This document shows, in pieces, positions 16,281-23,998 of a stretch of DNA of 64,000 nt. The stretch lies in the NCBI RefSeq assembly GCF_001433995.1, contig NZ_AZCX01000004.1, positions 124,001-188,000 on the forward strand, written 5' to 3'. Made by a program: the position numbers and the translations under genes. Below the pieces are notes generated by a model, which was given only the letters and a program-made list of their open reading frames with translations, was not told where the DNA came from and made no database searches. This DNA comes from Secundilactobacillus kimchicus JCM 15530. GTDB taxonomy: Bacteria > Bacillota > Bacilli > Lactobacillales > Lactobacillaceae. Every line of letters starts with the position of its first letter. The stretch's first letter is position 1.

Positions 16281-16757
16281 GTGACGCAACAACAACTGGT
16301 TTTTGATTTTTTAGGGAAGCTGAACATTCAATATGTTGTTGTCTTTCACCGGGCGGTATTTACGGTTGACGAAATTGATTTCAAGACGCCAGGCAGTCAA
16401 GTCAAAAATCTGCTACTTAAAAGTGGTGATCGCTATTACTTATTAATCATGCGAGATGACAGGCGGGCGAACTTTAAAAAAATTGCCCACCAGTTAGGTG
16501 AGAAGCGGTTATCATTTGCAACATCCGAACAACTTCAAAGTTTGATGGGCGTCATGCCGGGCTCGGTAACACCATTTGGACTGCTCAATGATGTGGCTCA
16601 CTGTGTGACGGTTTTAATCGACGCTGAAATTGACCGAAATGCCCCAATTGGCTTTCATCCCAACGTCAACACAGCTACTGTGGTGCTCGCCTATTCCGAC
16701 TTTGTGCGCGTCTTAAAAGCGTTGAAACGAGACCCAAAACGGCTGATTGTGAGTTAA
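16281..16757 (+). CDS. YbaK/ProX-type aminoacyl-tRNA deacylase
   Basis: 158 residues from GTG 16281 after TTGGGGGAATCGAC. The YbaK/EbsC fold is indicated by VFHRAVFTVDEI, the catalytic-Lys region of family editing domains at GSQVKNLLLKSGDRYYLLIM, and GVMPGSVTPFGLLND, the glycine-rich signature of Ala-tRNAPro deacylases. It would hydrolyse mischarged Ala-tRNAPro. Divergent from dacA. The C-terminal segment (NAPIGFHPNVNTATVVL) matches the family's conserved end. Confidence 0.88.
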   Translation: MTQQQLVFDFLGKLNIQYVVVFHRAVFTVDEIDFKTPGSQVKNLLLKSGDRYYLLIMRDDRRANFKKIAHQLGEKRLSFATSEQLQSLMGVMPGSVTPFGLLNDVAHCVTVLIDAEIDRNAPIGFHPNVNTATVVLAYSDFVRVLKALKRDPKRLIVS

Positions 16758-16773
16758 GTGATCCAATAGGCTG

Positions 16774-16810
16774 AAAAAAACCAATCAGCGTTTGTCAAAG
16801 CCGATTGGTT
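16774..16810 (-). terminator. Minus-strand terminator of the 16829 gene
   Basis: Minus strand AACCAATCGGC pairs with GCTGATTGGTT and is followed by seven Ts. It can also slow the convergent deacylase transcript. Confidence 0.75.
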
Positions 16811-16828
16811 CTTTGGATAATATGGTGG

Positions 16829-17194
16829 CTAATATTGCGAGATAGTGGCGTCTTCTGACAATTGAAGCCACAGTGTAATTGGGAGCGGATTGAAGTTTGA
16901 CCAGCTTGACATATCCTCATAGGCCCGTTGAAGTAGTGTAGTTGGCCGGTGGGTCTTGATTTCATTAAAAATGGTTAAGGCAAACTCATTATCTTCAAGA
17001 TCGGAAATAACCGTTGGTAATTTGTGTTGCCACTCAGCGATTAAATCCTGATAGATCAATAGTTTTCGGGCGTTCTTGATTGTATAATCAACACCCTGTT
17101 CATGAAGCTCATCCAGATAGGCTTGATACTCTTGCATGACAGCATCCACTGCGCGTTGCCACTGTTGTTCGTTATATGTTGGCAATTTTGACAT
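16829..17194 (-). CDS. Hypothetical protein, 121 aa
   Basis: The ATG at 17194 follows AAGAAGGGATAGT. The sequence is soluble and mostly helical (WQRAVDAVMQEYQAYLDELH, ARKLLIYQDLIAEWQHKL). No motif points to a function. It is a single gene with its own terminator, next to the integration site of the ssrA element but on the host side. Confidence 0.7.
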   Translation of the reverse strand: MSKLPTYNEQQWQRAVDAVMQEYQAYLDELHEQGVDYTIKNARKLLIYQDLIAEWQHKLPTVISDLEDNEFALTIFNEIKTHRPTTLLQRAYEDMSSWSNFNPLPITLWLQLSEDATISQY

Positions 17195-17455
17195 ACTATC
17201 CCTTCTTCACGACAAATTCCTGCACAACCTCTGGTTATTTGGCCACGAGATGTGTGAAGGTTCCTCATTGCTCAGACTAAGCAGTTTTAGATGATTTGTC
17301 AAAGGGTTTTCACAAACTTGTTAGAAAAAGCTAAATGAAGTTAAATTAGCTAATAACTACTAAAAAAGATGCGATTTTTGGTTGAAATTTTATGGCTGTT
17401 GGTGGATAATGTTGACTCATTAAAGGCATAAAATTCTGAAAAGGAGTGGTGTAAA

Positions 17456-17629
17456 ATGAAACGAACATGGCTAATTAGAGGCGTAAGTAGCGATTTTGGC
17501 AAACGGTTTATTCAAAACCTAATCAAAAATGGCAAGGCGGTTTCTGGTGTTGTTCGAACTGAGCAAAATCCGCTACTCCTCGGGCAGGGTACCGGCCGCG
17601 TTGACGTGGCTATCAACGTCTTAAAATAA
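17456..17629 (+). pseudogene. Remnant of a short-chain dehydrogenase/reductase, 57 aa
   Basis: Begins MKRTWLIRGVSSDFGKRF after AAAAGGAGTGG. This is the Rossmann N-terminus of an SDR (intact form WLITGVSSGFGRA), but the cofactor motif TGxxxGxG is damaged (T to R, G to D) and the frame stops after 57 codons compared with about 280. NGKAVSGVVRTEQNP matches the second strand and NADP-selecting Arg. The rest is deleted: the tail GQGTGRVDVAINVLK could be a fused later segment. It may still be translated, but enzyme activity is not expected. Confidence 0.65.
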
Positions 17630-17652
17630 TTGAAAAATGATTCCGTCACAAC

Positions 17653-17682
17653 GCCTGGTTCGTTAGTAATCGGGCTTTTTTT
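17653..17682 (+). terminator. Terminator after the SDR remnant
   Basis: GCCTGGTT (17653-17660) pairs with AATCGGGC (17668-17675) using two G-U pairs, followed by seven Ts. Confidence 0.65.
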
Positions 17683-17738
17683 GTGCGTTAAATGTGTGCC
17701 GATTTTAGAAAGTTTAAAAATAGTTCAGTATCAAGTAA

Positions 17739-17773
17739 AACAAAAACGCCCAAAACATAACGTTTCAGGCGTT
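17739..17773 (-). terminator. Minus-strand terminator outside attL, probably the displaced ssrA terminator
   Basis: Minus strand AACGCC pairs with GGCGTT and is followed by TTTGTTTT. It lies 19 bp beyond the left att repeat, exactly where the ssrA terminator would be before the element inserted. Confidence 0.6.
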
Positions 17774-17791
17774 CTAGTATAAATTTGAAAT

Positions 17792-17806
17792 AATGGAGTC
17801 GGCGGG
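17792..17806. repeat. attL core, copy of ssrA 3' end
   Basis: AATGGAGTCGGCGGG, identical to 30721-30735 inside ssrA. The bases beyond it (TATTGCGCCCGTG) remain T-arm-like but differ from ssrA. Confidence 0.88.
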
Positions 17807-17866
17807 TATTGCGCCCGTGTTTTCCGTAAACCTTGTTAAACCGTGATTCATAGCTGTTTTTCACTT

Positions 17867-17905
17867 GTGGCTACGTTGCAATGGCTACCGATTTGGCTAC
17901 CTTTG
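17867..17905. repeat. Left arm-type integrase repeats
   Basis: Three copies of a GGCTAC-based motif (17869, 17884 and 17895). The last two lie in a 24-bp stretch (17882-17905) repeated exactly and in the same orientation at 30602-30625 near the other end. This is as expected for arm-binding sites of a lambda-type integrase. Confidence 0.7.
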
Positions 17906-17906
17906 G

Positions 17907-19058
17907 TCAGAAATTAAGATAACTTGCTAGCTTTTCGGCCGTCTGATTATCCATTTGTTTCGTCACATGCGTGTACACATTCAAAGTGGTTTCTGCATCA
18001 TCATGACCCAATCGAGTTTGAACTTCTTTGATCGTTGCCCCGGCCATAAAGAGCAGGCTGGCGGATGTGTGTCTAAAACCGTGAACCGTCATTTTCTTGA
18101 GACCATGCTTCTTAATGATTGAGTTGAGCCATTTGGCAGGCGTATTCAGCGATTTAAAGGTGTTTTTAGACGTTGCAAAGACCAGTTGACCATTCTTTAA
18201 GGTGTTGTAACCAAGCATCAGATAATGCTTTTTTTGAAGAGCACGCCAGCGTTTGAGATAGGTGAGGGTAGTGGCATCCAACGCAATTTCTCGGTTACCC
18301 GCTATCGTTTTAGGTGGTTGTACGATTGTTTCACCTCTAACGCCTTGAGTAAGGGTCTTATTAATACGCATGGTGGACTTACTAAAGCTAATATCATTCC
18401 ACGTTAGCGCGAGACACTCACCCCGGCGGATGCCAGCAAATGCCAGTACCCGAAATAGCGAATATTTTTCTAGTTCCTTTTCGGAGTCTATGAAAGAGAA
18501 AAACTCAGTTAGCTGTTCCTTAGTCCAAAAGTTTTCAGGTTGCTTGTTCCACTTCTTCTTAGGCTTTGGTAGGGTAATCCGTTTGGTGGGGTTAACACCG
18601 CTCATATAGCCTTGCTTAATGGCGTAATCAAACACGTTAGCGGTGTAGTGATACCACTTTTTGTAGTTATTCGGGGCAAACTTAAACCACTTGTTAACAG
18701 CCGTTTGAACCTGTGCAACTGTAATTGTACGGATGCGTTTATTGCCAAAAGCTGGTAGAATGTGATTGTTAAACATACCAGCGGTTCGCGCATAAGTGCT
18801 CACCCGCACCGTGTTGATGTAGCCCTGATACCATTGTTCATAAACCTTTTTGAACGAAATATTGTTTTCTTGTTGTAAGTCACCGTTTGAGACAGCTAAC
18901 TCTAGCCGGTTAGCCTCAAGGGTGGCTTCTTTTTTTGTCTTAAAGCCTCGGCGTTTCATCCGCTTAGGCTTCCCCGTTTGCGGGTCTAAGCCTTGATAAA
19001 CCTGAATCATGTAACGCTTGTCACCGTTGCCGGTGGTGTAACTCGTAATACTTGCCAT
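17907..19058 (-). CDS. int: Tyrosine recombinase (integrase) of the ssrA element
   Basis: 383 residues. Catalytic set visible in the C-terminal domain: Arg in AFAGIRRGECLALTW, HGFRHTSASLL (HxxR), LGHDDAETTLNVYTHV (H and nucleophile Tyr). The N-terminus (GNGDKRYMIQVYQGLDPQTG) is the AP2-like arm-binding domain, followed by a SAM-like core-binding domain. It reads towards attL and its stop is about 100 bp inside it, the usual placement. It directs integration at the 3' end of ssrA. Confidence 0.96.
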   Translation of the reverse strand: MASITSYTTGNGDKRYMIQVYQGLDPQTGKPKRMKRRGFKTKKEATLEANRLELAVSNGDLQQENNISFKKVYEQWYQGYINTVRVSTYARTAGMFNNHILPAFGNKRIRTITVAQVQTAVNKWFKFAPNNYKKWYHYTANVFDYAIKQGYMSGVNPTKRITLPKPKKKWNKQPENFWTKEQLTEFFSFIDSEKELEKYSLFRVLAFAGIRRGECLALTWNDISFSKSTMRINKTLTQGVRGETIVQPPKTIAGNREIALDATTLTYLKRWRALQKKHYLMLGYNTLKNGQLVFATSKNTFKSLNTPAKWLNSIIKKHGLKKMTVHGFRHTSASLLFMAGATIKEVQTRLGHDDAETTLNVYTHVTKQMDNQTAEKLASYLNF

Positions 19059-19118
19059 AACAATACCGATCCTTTCAGCGCCAGCCGTGAATGGTATGTA
19101 TGCATGAAAATTTATGAT

Positions 19119-19901
19119 TTAGAACGGTAGACTATCGAATGAAATTGTCAATGAAGCGGGCTCGACATCCGGTTTATAGGCATTATCAAAAGAAAAGCTA
19201 AATAAGAAATGTATTGACTTGAAAGCGTTGGCAAAGCTTTTCCGCGCCTCTTGATCAAGGTCGTTAATACCCTGTTCGGCCAGGTACGCAATAACTTGGG
19301 AGCGAAACAAGTCTGTCGTTTGATTCATAATCTCATTGGTAATGGCTGATTGAAAACTGGTAGGCAACTCTTTGTCCCAAAGTTCTGTAAAGCCGTCCAA
19401 GTCTTTTGTGTATGAATCGTTATCTTTGGTGTGTCCGAGCAATACATCAAATTCAAGATTTGTGTCGTATAAACTATCTTCAGAGCTAAGGTACATGTAA
19501 TCGAAATCTTTGATCTGTCTGATAGTGAGGTCAAAGGTGCGTTCCCGAAAACCGGTGGTCTCTCTGATGAAACTTTGTTTGAGAAACCCGTCAATTTCGA
19601 TTCCTTTGATAGTGAAATCATTTAGTACATATGAATCGTTAGGCATGTTCAGGTTAGTTTGAATATTGTCCAAAGTAAAATCTGGTGAAAATTCAACATC
19701 GAAAGGTAAAAACTCGAAAAATTCATTAGGGGAAACATTTAAATACTGACAGAGCGTATTAATGGTTTCCAGTTGAATCATCTTACTAGTATTTGAAGTG
19801 ATAGAGTTCAGAGTTGATCTGGCGATTCCTGTATCTTTGGATATTCTGGAAGCCTTTAAATGTCTTTCTGCAATCAAAATGCTCAAACGGTTAGCAATCA
19901 T
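19119..19901 (-). CDS. Repressor with N-terminal Cro/CI-type HTH
   Basis: 260 residues from ATG 19901, 8 bp after AAGAGGTG. The N-terminal HTH is clear (SRISKDTGIARSTLNSITSNTSK, split: ISKDTGIARSTLNSI). The C-terminal 190 residues are not a LexA/CI peptidase; no Ser-Lys pair or HELGH is visible. Satellite master repressors (Stl type) similarly lack cleavage domains and are de-repressed by protein binding. It is divergent from the Cro-like gene across a 160-bp operator region. Confidence 0.85.
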   Translation of the reverse strand: MIANRLSILIAERHLKASRISKDTGIARSTLNSITSNTSKMIQLETINTLCQYLNVSPNEFFEFLPFDVEFSPDFTLDNIQTNLNMPNDSYVLNDFTIKGIEIDGFLKQSFIRETTGFRERTFDLTIRQIKDFDYMYLSSEDSLYDTNLEFDVLLGHTKDNDSYTKDLDGFTELWDKELPTSFQSAITNEIMNQTTDLFRSQVIAYLAEQGINDLDQEARKSFANAFKSIHFLFSFSFDNAYKPDVEPASLTISFDSLPF

Positions 19902-19921
19902 AAGTAACACCTCTTATGAAA

Positions 19922-20004
19922 AATTGTAGCATAGGTACTACGAGATGAGCAATAGCCAAAAAAACAAAGCATTACTTGACAGCTAATTTTGTAGCGTATA
20001 CAAT
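19922..20004. promoter_or_regulatory. Divergent promoters and repeated TTGTAG operators
   Basis: Plus promoter TTGACA (19976-19981), 17 bp, TACAAT (19999-20004). The minus promoter TTGCTC, 18 bp, TACAAT reads into the repressor. TTGTAG followed by purine/pyrimidine AT occurs at 19924, 19989 and 20010 on the plus strand and its complement CTACAA overlaps both -10 boxes, so a single regulator could control both directions. Confidence 0.65.
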
Positions 20005-20065
20005 TTCATTGTAGTATTAATCGAACAATAAAACGATTAGCCGAAAAATATTGGGGGTGATTGGT

Positions 20066-20281
20066 TTGAATAATAGATTTTCAACAATTTTAGGAGCACG
20101 GTTGATAAGCATTACCCAAGTTCATGAAGAAACGGGTATTTCCAGATCAACTTTAATTAGCTTGTATTACCGTCGTTCTAAGAACGTGAAATTAGATACA
20201 TTACGCAAGCTGTGTGACTATTTAGAAATTCCATTATCGGAGTTGATTGAGTATACACCTAAAAAATTGGTACATGAATAG
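20066..20281 (+). CDS. Cro-like XRE regulator
   Basis: 71 residues from TTG 20066, preceded by GGGGGTGA. Essentially one HTH domain: ISITQVHEETGISRSTLISL and the second half LDTLRKLCDYLEIPLSELI. Its HTH resembles that of the divergent repressor, consistent with binding the same TTGTAG operators. First gene of the rightward operon of the ssrA element. Confidence 0.85.
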   Translation: MNNRFSTILGARLISITQVHEETGISRSTLISLYYRRSKNVKLDTLRKLCDYLEIPLSELIEYTPKKLVHE

Positions 20282-20294
20282 GGAGGACTAAGAC

Positions 20295-20942
20295 ATGAAA
20301 GTTGAAGAATGGAACGGTCACCGCATCCGCTTTATTGATTTAAATGGAGACTGGTGGGCAATAGGAACTGATGTAACGGATGCGTTAGGTTATACGAATG
20401 GACGAGACGCAGTAGCAAGGCATATTTCTAATGAGGATAAGAATACAGTCGTGTTTCACGACGGTAATCGAGGAAACCCCCGTAAGGTGGTGGTTAATGA
20501 GTATGGAATTTATGACTTGGTTTTATCTAGTCACTTGGAAGAAGCAAGGCCATTTCGCCGGTGGGTTCACTCAGTGATCAAGGAGTTACGTGAAGCTGTG
20601 GGCTTGGAATCATATCAGGCGTTTAAAATGGCGGACGTTGAGCATCAAAAAGAAGCAATGCGCCAGCTAAACGAGGGACTAGGAAACGCTCAACCGGTTG
20701 ACTTCATAAAGGCAAATACAATCGCCAATAAGGCAATTTCAAATCAATATGGCAGACCTAAAATGATTCCCAAGAAAGAAATGTCACCGGCAATGCTCGC
20801 TGATCGTGAGGCTGTATTGAATGACGTTGTTAGCTTAATGGAAACGAAAGAACGTTTTGGCCTTAATTTACATGTGAGTGAGATTATTTATTCTCGTGGC
20901 TATCGCAAGGTGACTTTGCCAGTCCACACGCCAGCAAACTAA
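20295..20942 (+). CDS. BRO-N domain antirepressor
   Basis: 215 residues. The N-terminal BRO domain (about 1-100) is recognisable: VRFID-type start (RIRFIDLNGDWWAIGTDV), DALGYTNGRDAVARHIS, VNEYGIYDLVLSSH and FRRWVHSVIKEL. The C-terminal half has a helical linker and an unassigned domain (LNDVVSLMETKERFGLNLHV). BRO-N proteins are DNA-binding antirepressors of temperate phages. A strong GGGAGGACTAAGAC site precedes ATG; it follows cro by 13 bp. Confidence 0.9.
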   Translation: MKVEEWNGHRIRFIDLNGDWWAIGTDVTDALGYTNGRDAVARHISNEDKNTVVFHDGNRGNPRKVVVNEYGIYDLVLSSHLEEARPFRRWVHSVIKELREAVGLESYQAFKMADVEHQKEAMRQLNEGLGNAQPVDFIKANTIANKAISNQYGRPKMIPKKEMSPAMLADREAVLNDVVSLMETKERFGLNLHVSEIIYSRGYRKVTLPVHTPAN

Positions 20943-20955
20943 GGGGGGATTTATC

Positions 20956-21240
20956 ATGAGTGAACCACTAACGGTACAACTACCACAAGAAGCATCCGAT
21001 CAACTAAAGTTGCAAATGGTGGCTTTATTAAAAGAAGCCGTTATTAGCGTACAAGGTAAGGCTAAAGAAAGCGGGGAATGGTTGCGCGGTAAATCGGCAG
21101 TCGCGAGATACCTTGGTTGCTCATCTGAGACCGTCAGTAAAATGGTCTTGAACGGCTTGAATCCGCATATGATCCCGGAAGCACCAAACATTTATTTCTT
21201 TAATCGCCGTGAAGTTGATGAGTATATCTTGAACGCCTAG
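20956..21240 (+). CDS. Excisionase-like HTH protein, 94 aa
   Basis: GKSAVARYLGCSSETVSKMV followed by IYFFNRREVDEYIL is the MerR/AlpA-like winged helix with the Phe-x-Arg-x-Glu-Val ending seen in excisionases. The first 35 residues are a helical leader. Located after the antirepressor, as Xis or AlpA genes are in phage satellites. The ribosome site is AAGGGGGGATTTATC. Confidence 0.75.
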   Translation: MSEPLTVQLPQEASDQLKLQMVALLKEAVISVQGKAKESGEWLRGKSAVARYLGCSSETVSKMVLNGLNPHMIPEAPNIYFFNRREVDEYILNA

Positions 21241-21313
21241 TGTGATTGCAAAACAAAAACGAATGCCAGCCGTGGACGGGTAATCACATTGGGTAGAAAA
21301 GAGGTAAGTTGCA

Positions 21314-21403
21314 ATGAGTATTTTAGATTTGATTCTGTTTGGATTGATTGGTTCAACGTTATTCGGCGTTATAACCGGTTATTGGATTGCACAAGTTAAA
21401 TAG
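21314..21403 (+). CDS. Tiny membrane protein, 29 aa
   Basis: Starts MSILDLILFGLIGSTLFGVI after AAAAGAGGTAAGTTGCA. Nearly the whole chain is one membrane helix. Similar tiny membrane peptides occur twice in the neighbouring prophage (48804 and 51270). Function unknown. Confidence 0.6.
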   Translation: MSILDLILFGLIGSTLFGVITGYWIAQVK

Positions 21404-21433
21404 AGACGAGGTAAGCATTTTGGAGAATGGACG

Positions 21434-21474
21434 CAAAAAAGCCCGTGCTGTAAGTTTGGACGCTACCAGCACGG
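21434..21474 (-). terminator. Minus-strand-oriented terminator hairpin
   Basis: CCGTGCTG (21443-21450) pairs with CAGCACGG (21467-21474); the T run (TTTTTT) is on the minus strand. No minus-strand gene upstream of it is apparent, so it may guard against antisense transcription or end an unseen antisense RNA. Confidence 0.5.
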
Positions 21475-21477
21475 ACT

Positions 21478-21512
21478 AACGAAAAGAGTTATGACAAAGC
21501 GCTTTTCGTTTT
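21478..21512 (+). terminator. Plus-strand hairpin, possible attenuator
   Basis: AACGAAAAG (21478-21486) pairs with CTTTTCGTT (21502-21510), followed by TTCC, not a full T run. It precedes the gene at 21566 and may be a weak terminator or leader structure. Confidence 0.4.
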
Positions 21513-21565
21513 CCATTTTACATGATGCTTTCTTATTTTCAAAAGAAATTAAGGGAGTTTTTAAA

Positions 21566-21868
21566 ATGTTGACAGATATTGATGTACGCCTTATTAAAAG
21601 CAAAACAGTTAAAATTGCAGATTTAGCAAACGAGGCTATGGCCTTAGCAAAGCTTATGAAAGAACCACTGTTGGTGCATTGTAGGGAAGCTAATGTTGAC
21701 CTGAACCAGTTATCAGCGGATGAGCTTAAAGCACGTATTTACAAATTTGGTGATGTCTTATACAACTTGAGCCAAATAATGCCGGTATTTCGGGAATTAG
21801 GATTAAAAATAGAGGACAATTCTGCACAAATTGGCAGCTTTTTTGAAGATGATGAGGTGAACGACTAA
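21566..21868 (+). CDS. Hypothetical protein, 100 aa
   Basis: The start is ATG 21566 after AAGGGAGTTTTTAAA; the frame is open further upstream, but through a hairpin and without a ribosome site. Helical and soluble (LANEAMALAKLMKEPLLVHC, LSADELKARIYKFGDVLYNL). No domain recognised. The stop overlaps the next start (TAATG), so translation is coupled through a run of genes to 22882. Confidence 0.7.
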   Translation: MLTDIDVRLIKSKTVKIADLANEAMALAKLMKEPLLVHCREANVDLNQLSADELKARIYKFGDVLYNLSQIMPVFRELGLKIEDNSAQIGSFFEDDEVND

Positions 21869-22140
21869 TGACTTATTCGCACATGGATAGATTGAAAATG
21901 AAAGTCGGTCAGTTAATCGGGCTTACTATGCTGTTAACTAAGGCGGCTGAGACTTACGAAAAACCGGAATATTGCTTAACGATAGCTCAACACGAGGAAC
22001 GAGAAAACGAGCTGGGAATCGCATTGAGTCAGGTAAGGCAAACATTAGAAGTGATTAGTGATTTGGCTATGGACGTTGACGATCTGGCTGGACATATGAT
22101 TAGCGCGGGGGAAGTGAAAACCAGCAAGGAAGAGGTGTGA
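21868..22140 (+). CDS. Hypothetical protein, 90 aa
   Basis: Coupled to the preceding gene by a one-base stop/start overlap. All-helical pattern with acidic C-terminus (VISDLAMDVDDLAGHMIS). No recognised family. Position between Xis and the replication initiator resembles the small early genes of satellites. Confidence 0.65.
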   Translation: MTYSHMDRLKMKVGQLIGLTMLLTKAAETYEKPEYCLTIAQHEERENELGIALSQVRQTLEVISDLAMDVDDLAGHMISAGEVKTSKEEV

Positions 22141-22142
22141 GG

Positions 22143-22538
22143 ATGCGGAAACTTGTTAAAATGGATTTAGCGGTTCTTAAATGTTTACACGTTGGTGCAA
22201 CCTCAAAAGTCACCATGAAAGAGTTGAAGTTACGTACTCAAATGAGCCAACGGGCTATCTATGATGCCATAGAGGTTTTACGAGCGTCAGGAATCCCAAT
22301 TATGGCGAGTCGACAGGGAAATAACGGTGGTTACTTCATTGCAGAAACCGAGAACGAAAAACAGGCGGGGATAGCTCAATACAAGAAGCAGATAGCTACT
22401 GAACAACGTAATTTAAAGGCGTTACAGCAGGCTGAGTTATCCGGGTGGCAAATGGCCTTAGAGGACGATAAAACATCACAGAAGCCTAAAATAATTGTGG
22501 CTGTGGATCAGGCTAGTGACGAGGAGGAAATTTCTTGA
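22143..22538 (+). CDS. Winged-helix DNA-binding protein, 131 aa
   Basis: Start at ATG 22143 after AGAGGTGTGAGG. The N-terminal 70 residues form a winged HTH: VTMKELKLRTQMSQRAIYDA, then IEVLRASGIPIMASRQGNNGGYFI, typical of HTH_11-like domains. A helical tail with many Gln/Glu follows. Probably a transcription or replication accessory regulator. It overlaps the next gene by 4 bp. Confidence 0.7.
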   Translation: MRKLVKMDLAVLKCLHVGATSKVTMKELKLRTQMSQRAIYDAIEVLRASGIPIMASRQGNNGGYFIAETENEKQAGIAQYKKQIATEQRNLKALQQAELSGWQMALEDDKTSQKPKIIVAVDQASDEEEIS

Positions 22539-22882
22539 ACGATCCACAAGAACAAGTTTTGGGTTGGTCAAGGCAGGCTAATGAATTGATCGAGCGTTAT
22601 CGCCAACTAGCCTTTGGTTATCGGCAACTAAAACGCCTCAAAATAAAGTTAGACTATCAGCCGAAAACAAGCGCACTAGAAGTGACGAACTTCAATAGAG
22701 TGGTTGACCAGTTGGCGGATGAATACACGGCGTGGAACTCAGCATACACAGCCTTTATTGAGGCCGTTAAAGCACTTGGTAACGATAAAGTGGATCCGAT
22801 GTTAAGAGAACATGCAGGGTATTCTTTAAACCGGGTGACCAATTATGCGAAAGCACAAGGTGAGTTATGGAATTTTGCGTGA
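22535..22882 (+). CDS. Hypothetical helical protein, 115 aa
   Basis: TTG start at 22535 placed after GAGGAGGAAATTTC, overlapping the upstream stop. Soluble, helical (SRQANELIERYRQLAFGYRQ) with no recognised domain. It ends 85 bp before the replication initiator. Confidence 0.65.
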   Translation: MNDPQEQVLGWSRQANELIERYRQLAFGYRQLKRLKIKLDYQPKTSALEVTNFNRVVDQLADEYTAWNSAYTAFIEAVKALGNDKVDPMLREHAGYSLNRVTNYAKAQGELWNFA

Positions 22883-22967
22883 CTTGTAAATTTAAGCAGT
22901 TGTAGCGGGATCGTCTAGTGCGTTCCCGTTTTTATGTACTAAGCAGTAATAAGTTGAGGTGAATTAT

Positions 22968-23915
22968 ATGGCAGATACAACGGGCAGTATTTCGGGGTAT
23001 GGCTACATTTTGAAACAAGTCTTTGAAGCCGAATTAAGCCGATCAGCTCGGTTACTATTCTGCTTGTTAACGGTGTTTGCGGATAGCGATACATGGCAGG
23101 CATACCCTAACAACAGATTAATTACAGGTTACTTACGGATGAATATTAAAACGTTCCGCCGTGCTCGTACGGAATTGGCTAACTTAGGCTATCTTCAGTT
23201 TGAACATCAAGGAAGCACCACTTTGTATACCTTGACCCTTAACCAAGCTAAAATCGGTCAAAAAGGGGCGCACAACGGCTATGGTTACTTCCCTAAGCTC
23301 ATTATGCTAAATAACCATTTATCAAACAATAGTAAACTAATATACGCGTTTCTAGCTTCGCACGCTGGAACTAAGGGAATAGCGTGGCCGAGTGTTGGGA
23401 AAATGGTGTCGCAATTAAAAATGAGTCCTAAAACTTTCTACAATGCACAACGGGAATTGAAGCAGGCGGACTTTATCAAAATAGATCGTCGGTATGACGG
23501 CCGTGTTAATCAGACTAATGTGTACACCTTAATTGCGAATCAAAAGGTGGTCGGCAATGTTGTTGAATTAGATCCGTGGTTTAAAACGAATCGAAGTTTG
23601 CTTGCACCAGCTTATTACGAACTAGCCTATCAAACACCACTAACCGTTCAACAGAAAAAGCAATTGCAACCGTTCATCCGTGAACATGGTGATCAATGGG
23701 TTAATATGGCAACCTTTTACGCCCGGAAATACGGGTTTCAGTACGCTTATATTTATGAGGTAGTCAAGGATTGGCAAAGGATGCAATTACAGACTCCTGA
23801 TGATGTGGTGGACTGGATGTCTAGATATAGTGTTGACCAACAAGGTGACGACCATGGCATACCCGAAGACCGGTTTAAAGATTATTTATTATCTTTTTTC
23901 GCTGACAAAGTATAA
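22968..23915 (+). CDS. Replication initiator with two tandem winged helices
   Basis: 315 residues from ATG 22968 after TTGAGGTGAATTAT. Two homologous HTH_36-like modules lie at about 25-85 (ARLLFCLLTVFADSD, WQAYPNNRLITGYLRMN, LGYLQFEH) and 115-180 (KLIYAFLASHAGTKG, IAWPSVGKMVSQLKMS, DFIKIDRR), each ending YTL. The C-terminus (IREHGDQWVNMATFYARKYG) is DnaD-like. The architecture fits plasmid or satellite Rep proteins. Iterons begin 31 bp after its stop, supporting an origin function. Confidence 0.78.
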   Translation: MADTTGSISGYGYILKQVFEAELSRSARLLFCLLTVFADSDTWQAYPNNRLITGYLRMNIKTFRRARTELANLGYLQFEHQGSTTLYTLTLNQAKIGQKGAHNGYGYFPKLIMLNNHLSNNSKLIYAFLASHAGTKGIAWPSVGKMVSQLKMSPKTFYNAQRELKQADFIKIDRRYDGRVNQTNVYTLIANQKVVGNVVELDPWFKTNRSLLAPAYYELAYQTPLTVQQKKQLQPFIREHGDQWVNMATFYARKYGFQYAYIYEVVKDWQRMQLQTPDDVVDWMSRYSVDQQGDDHGIPEDRFKDYLLSFFADKV

Positions 23916-23945
23916 CCGCCTGCTTGTCGCCAATGACGGTAAGGG

Positions 23946-23991
23946 GTACCAATTCTGTCAGTACCAATTCTGTCAGTACCAATTCTGTCAG
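23946..23991. repeat. Three perfect 15-bp iterons
   Basis: The unit TACCAATTCTGTCAG is repeated three times head to tail with no spacing, directly after the rep gene. A fourth degenerate end (TGGTAACAG) follows. Candidate Rep binding site and origin of the element. Confidence 0.85.
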
Positions 23992-23998
23992 TGGTAAC

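Noticed and set aside
23946-23991. CRISPR array
   Set aside because: Repeats are 15 bp and directly adjacent without spacers; no cas genes occur in the window.
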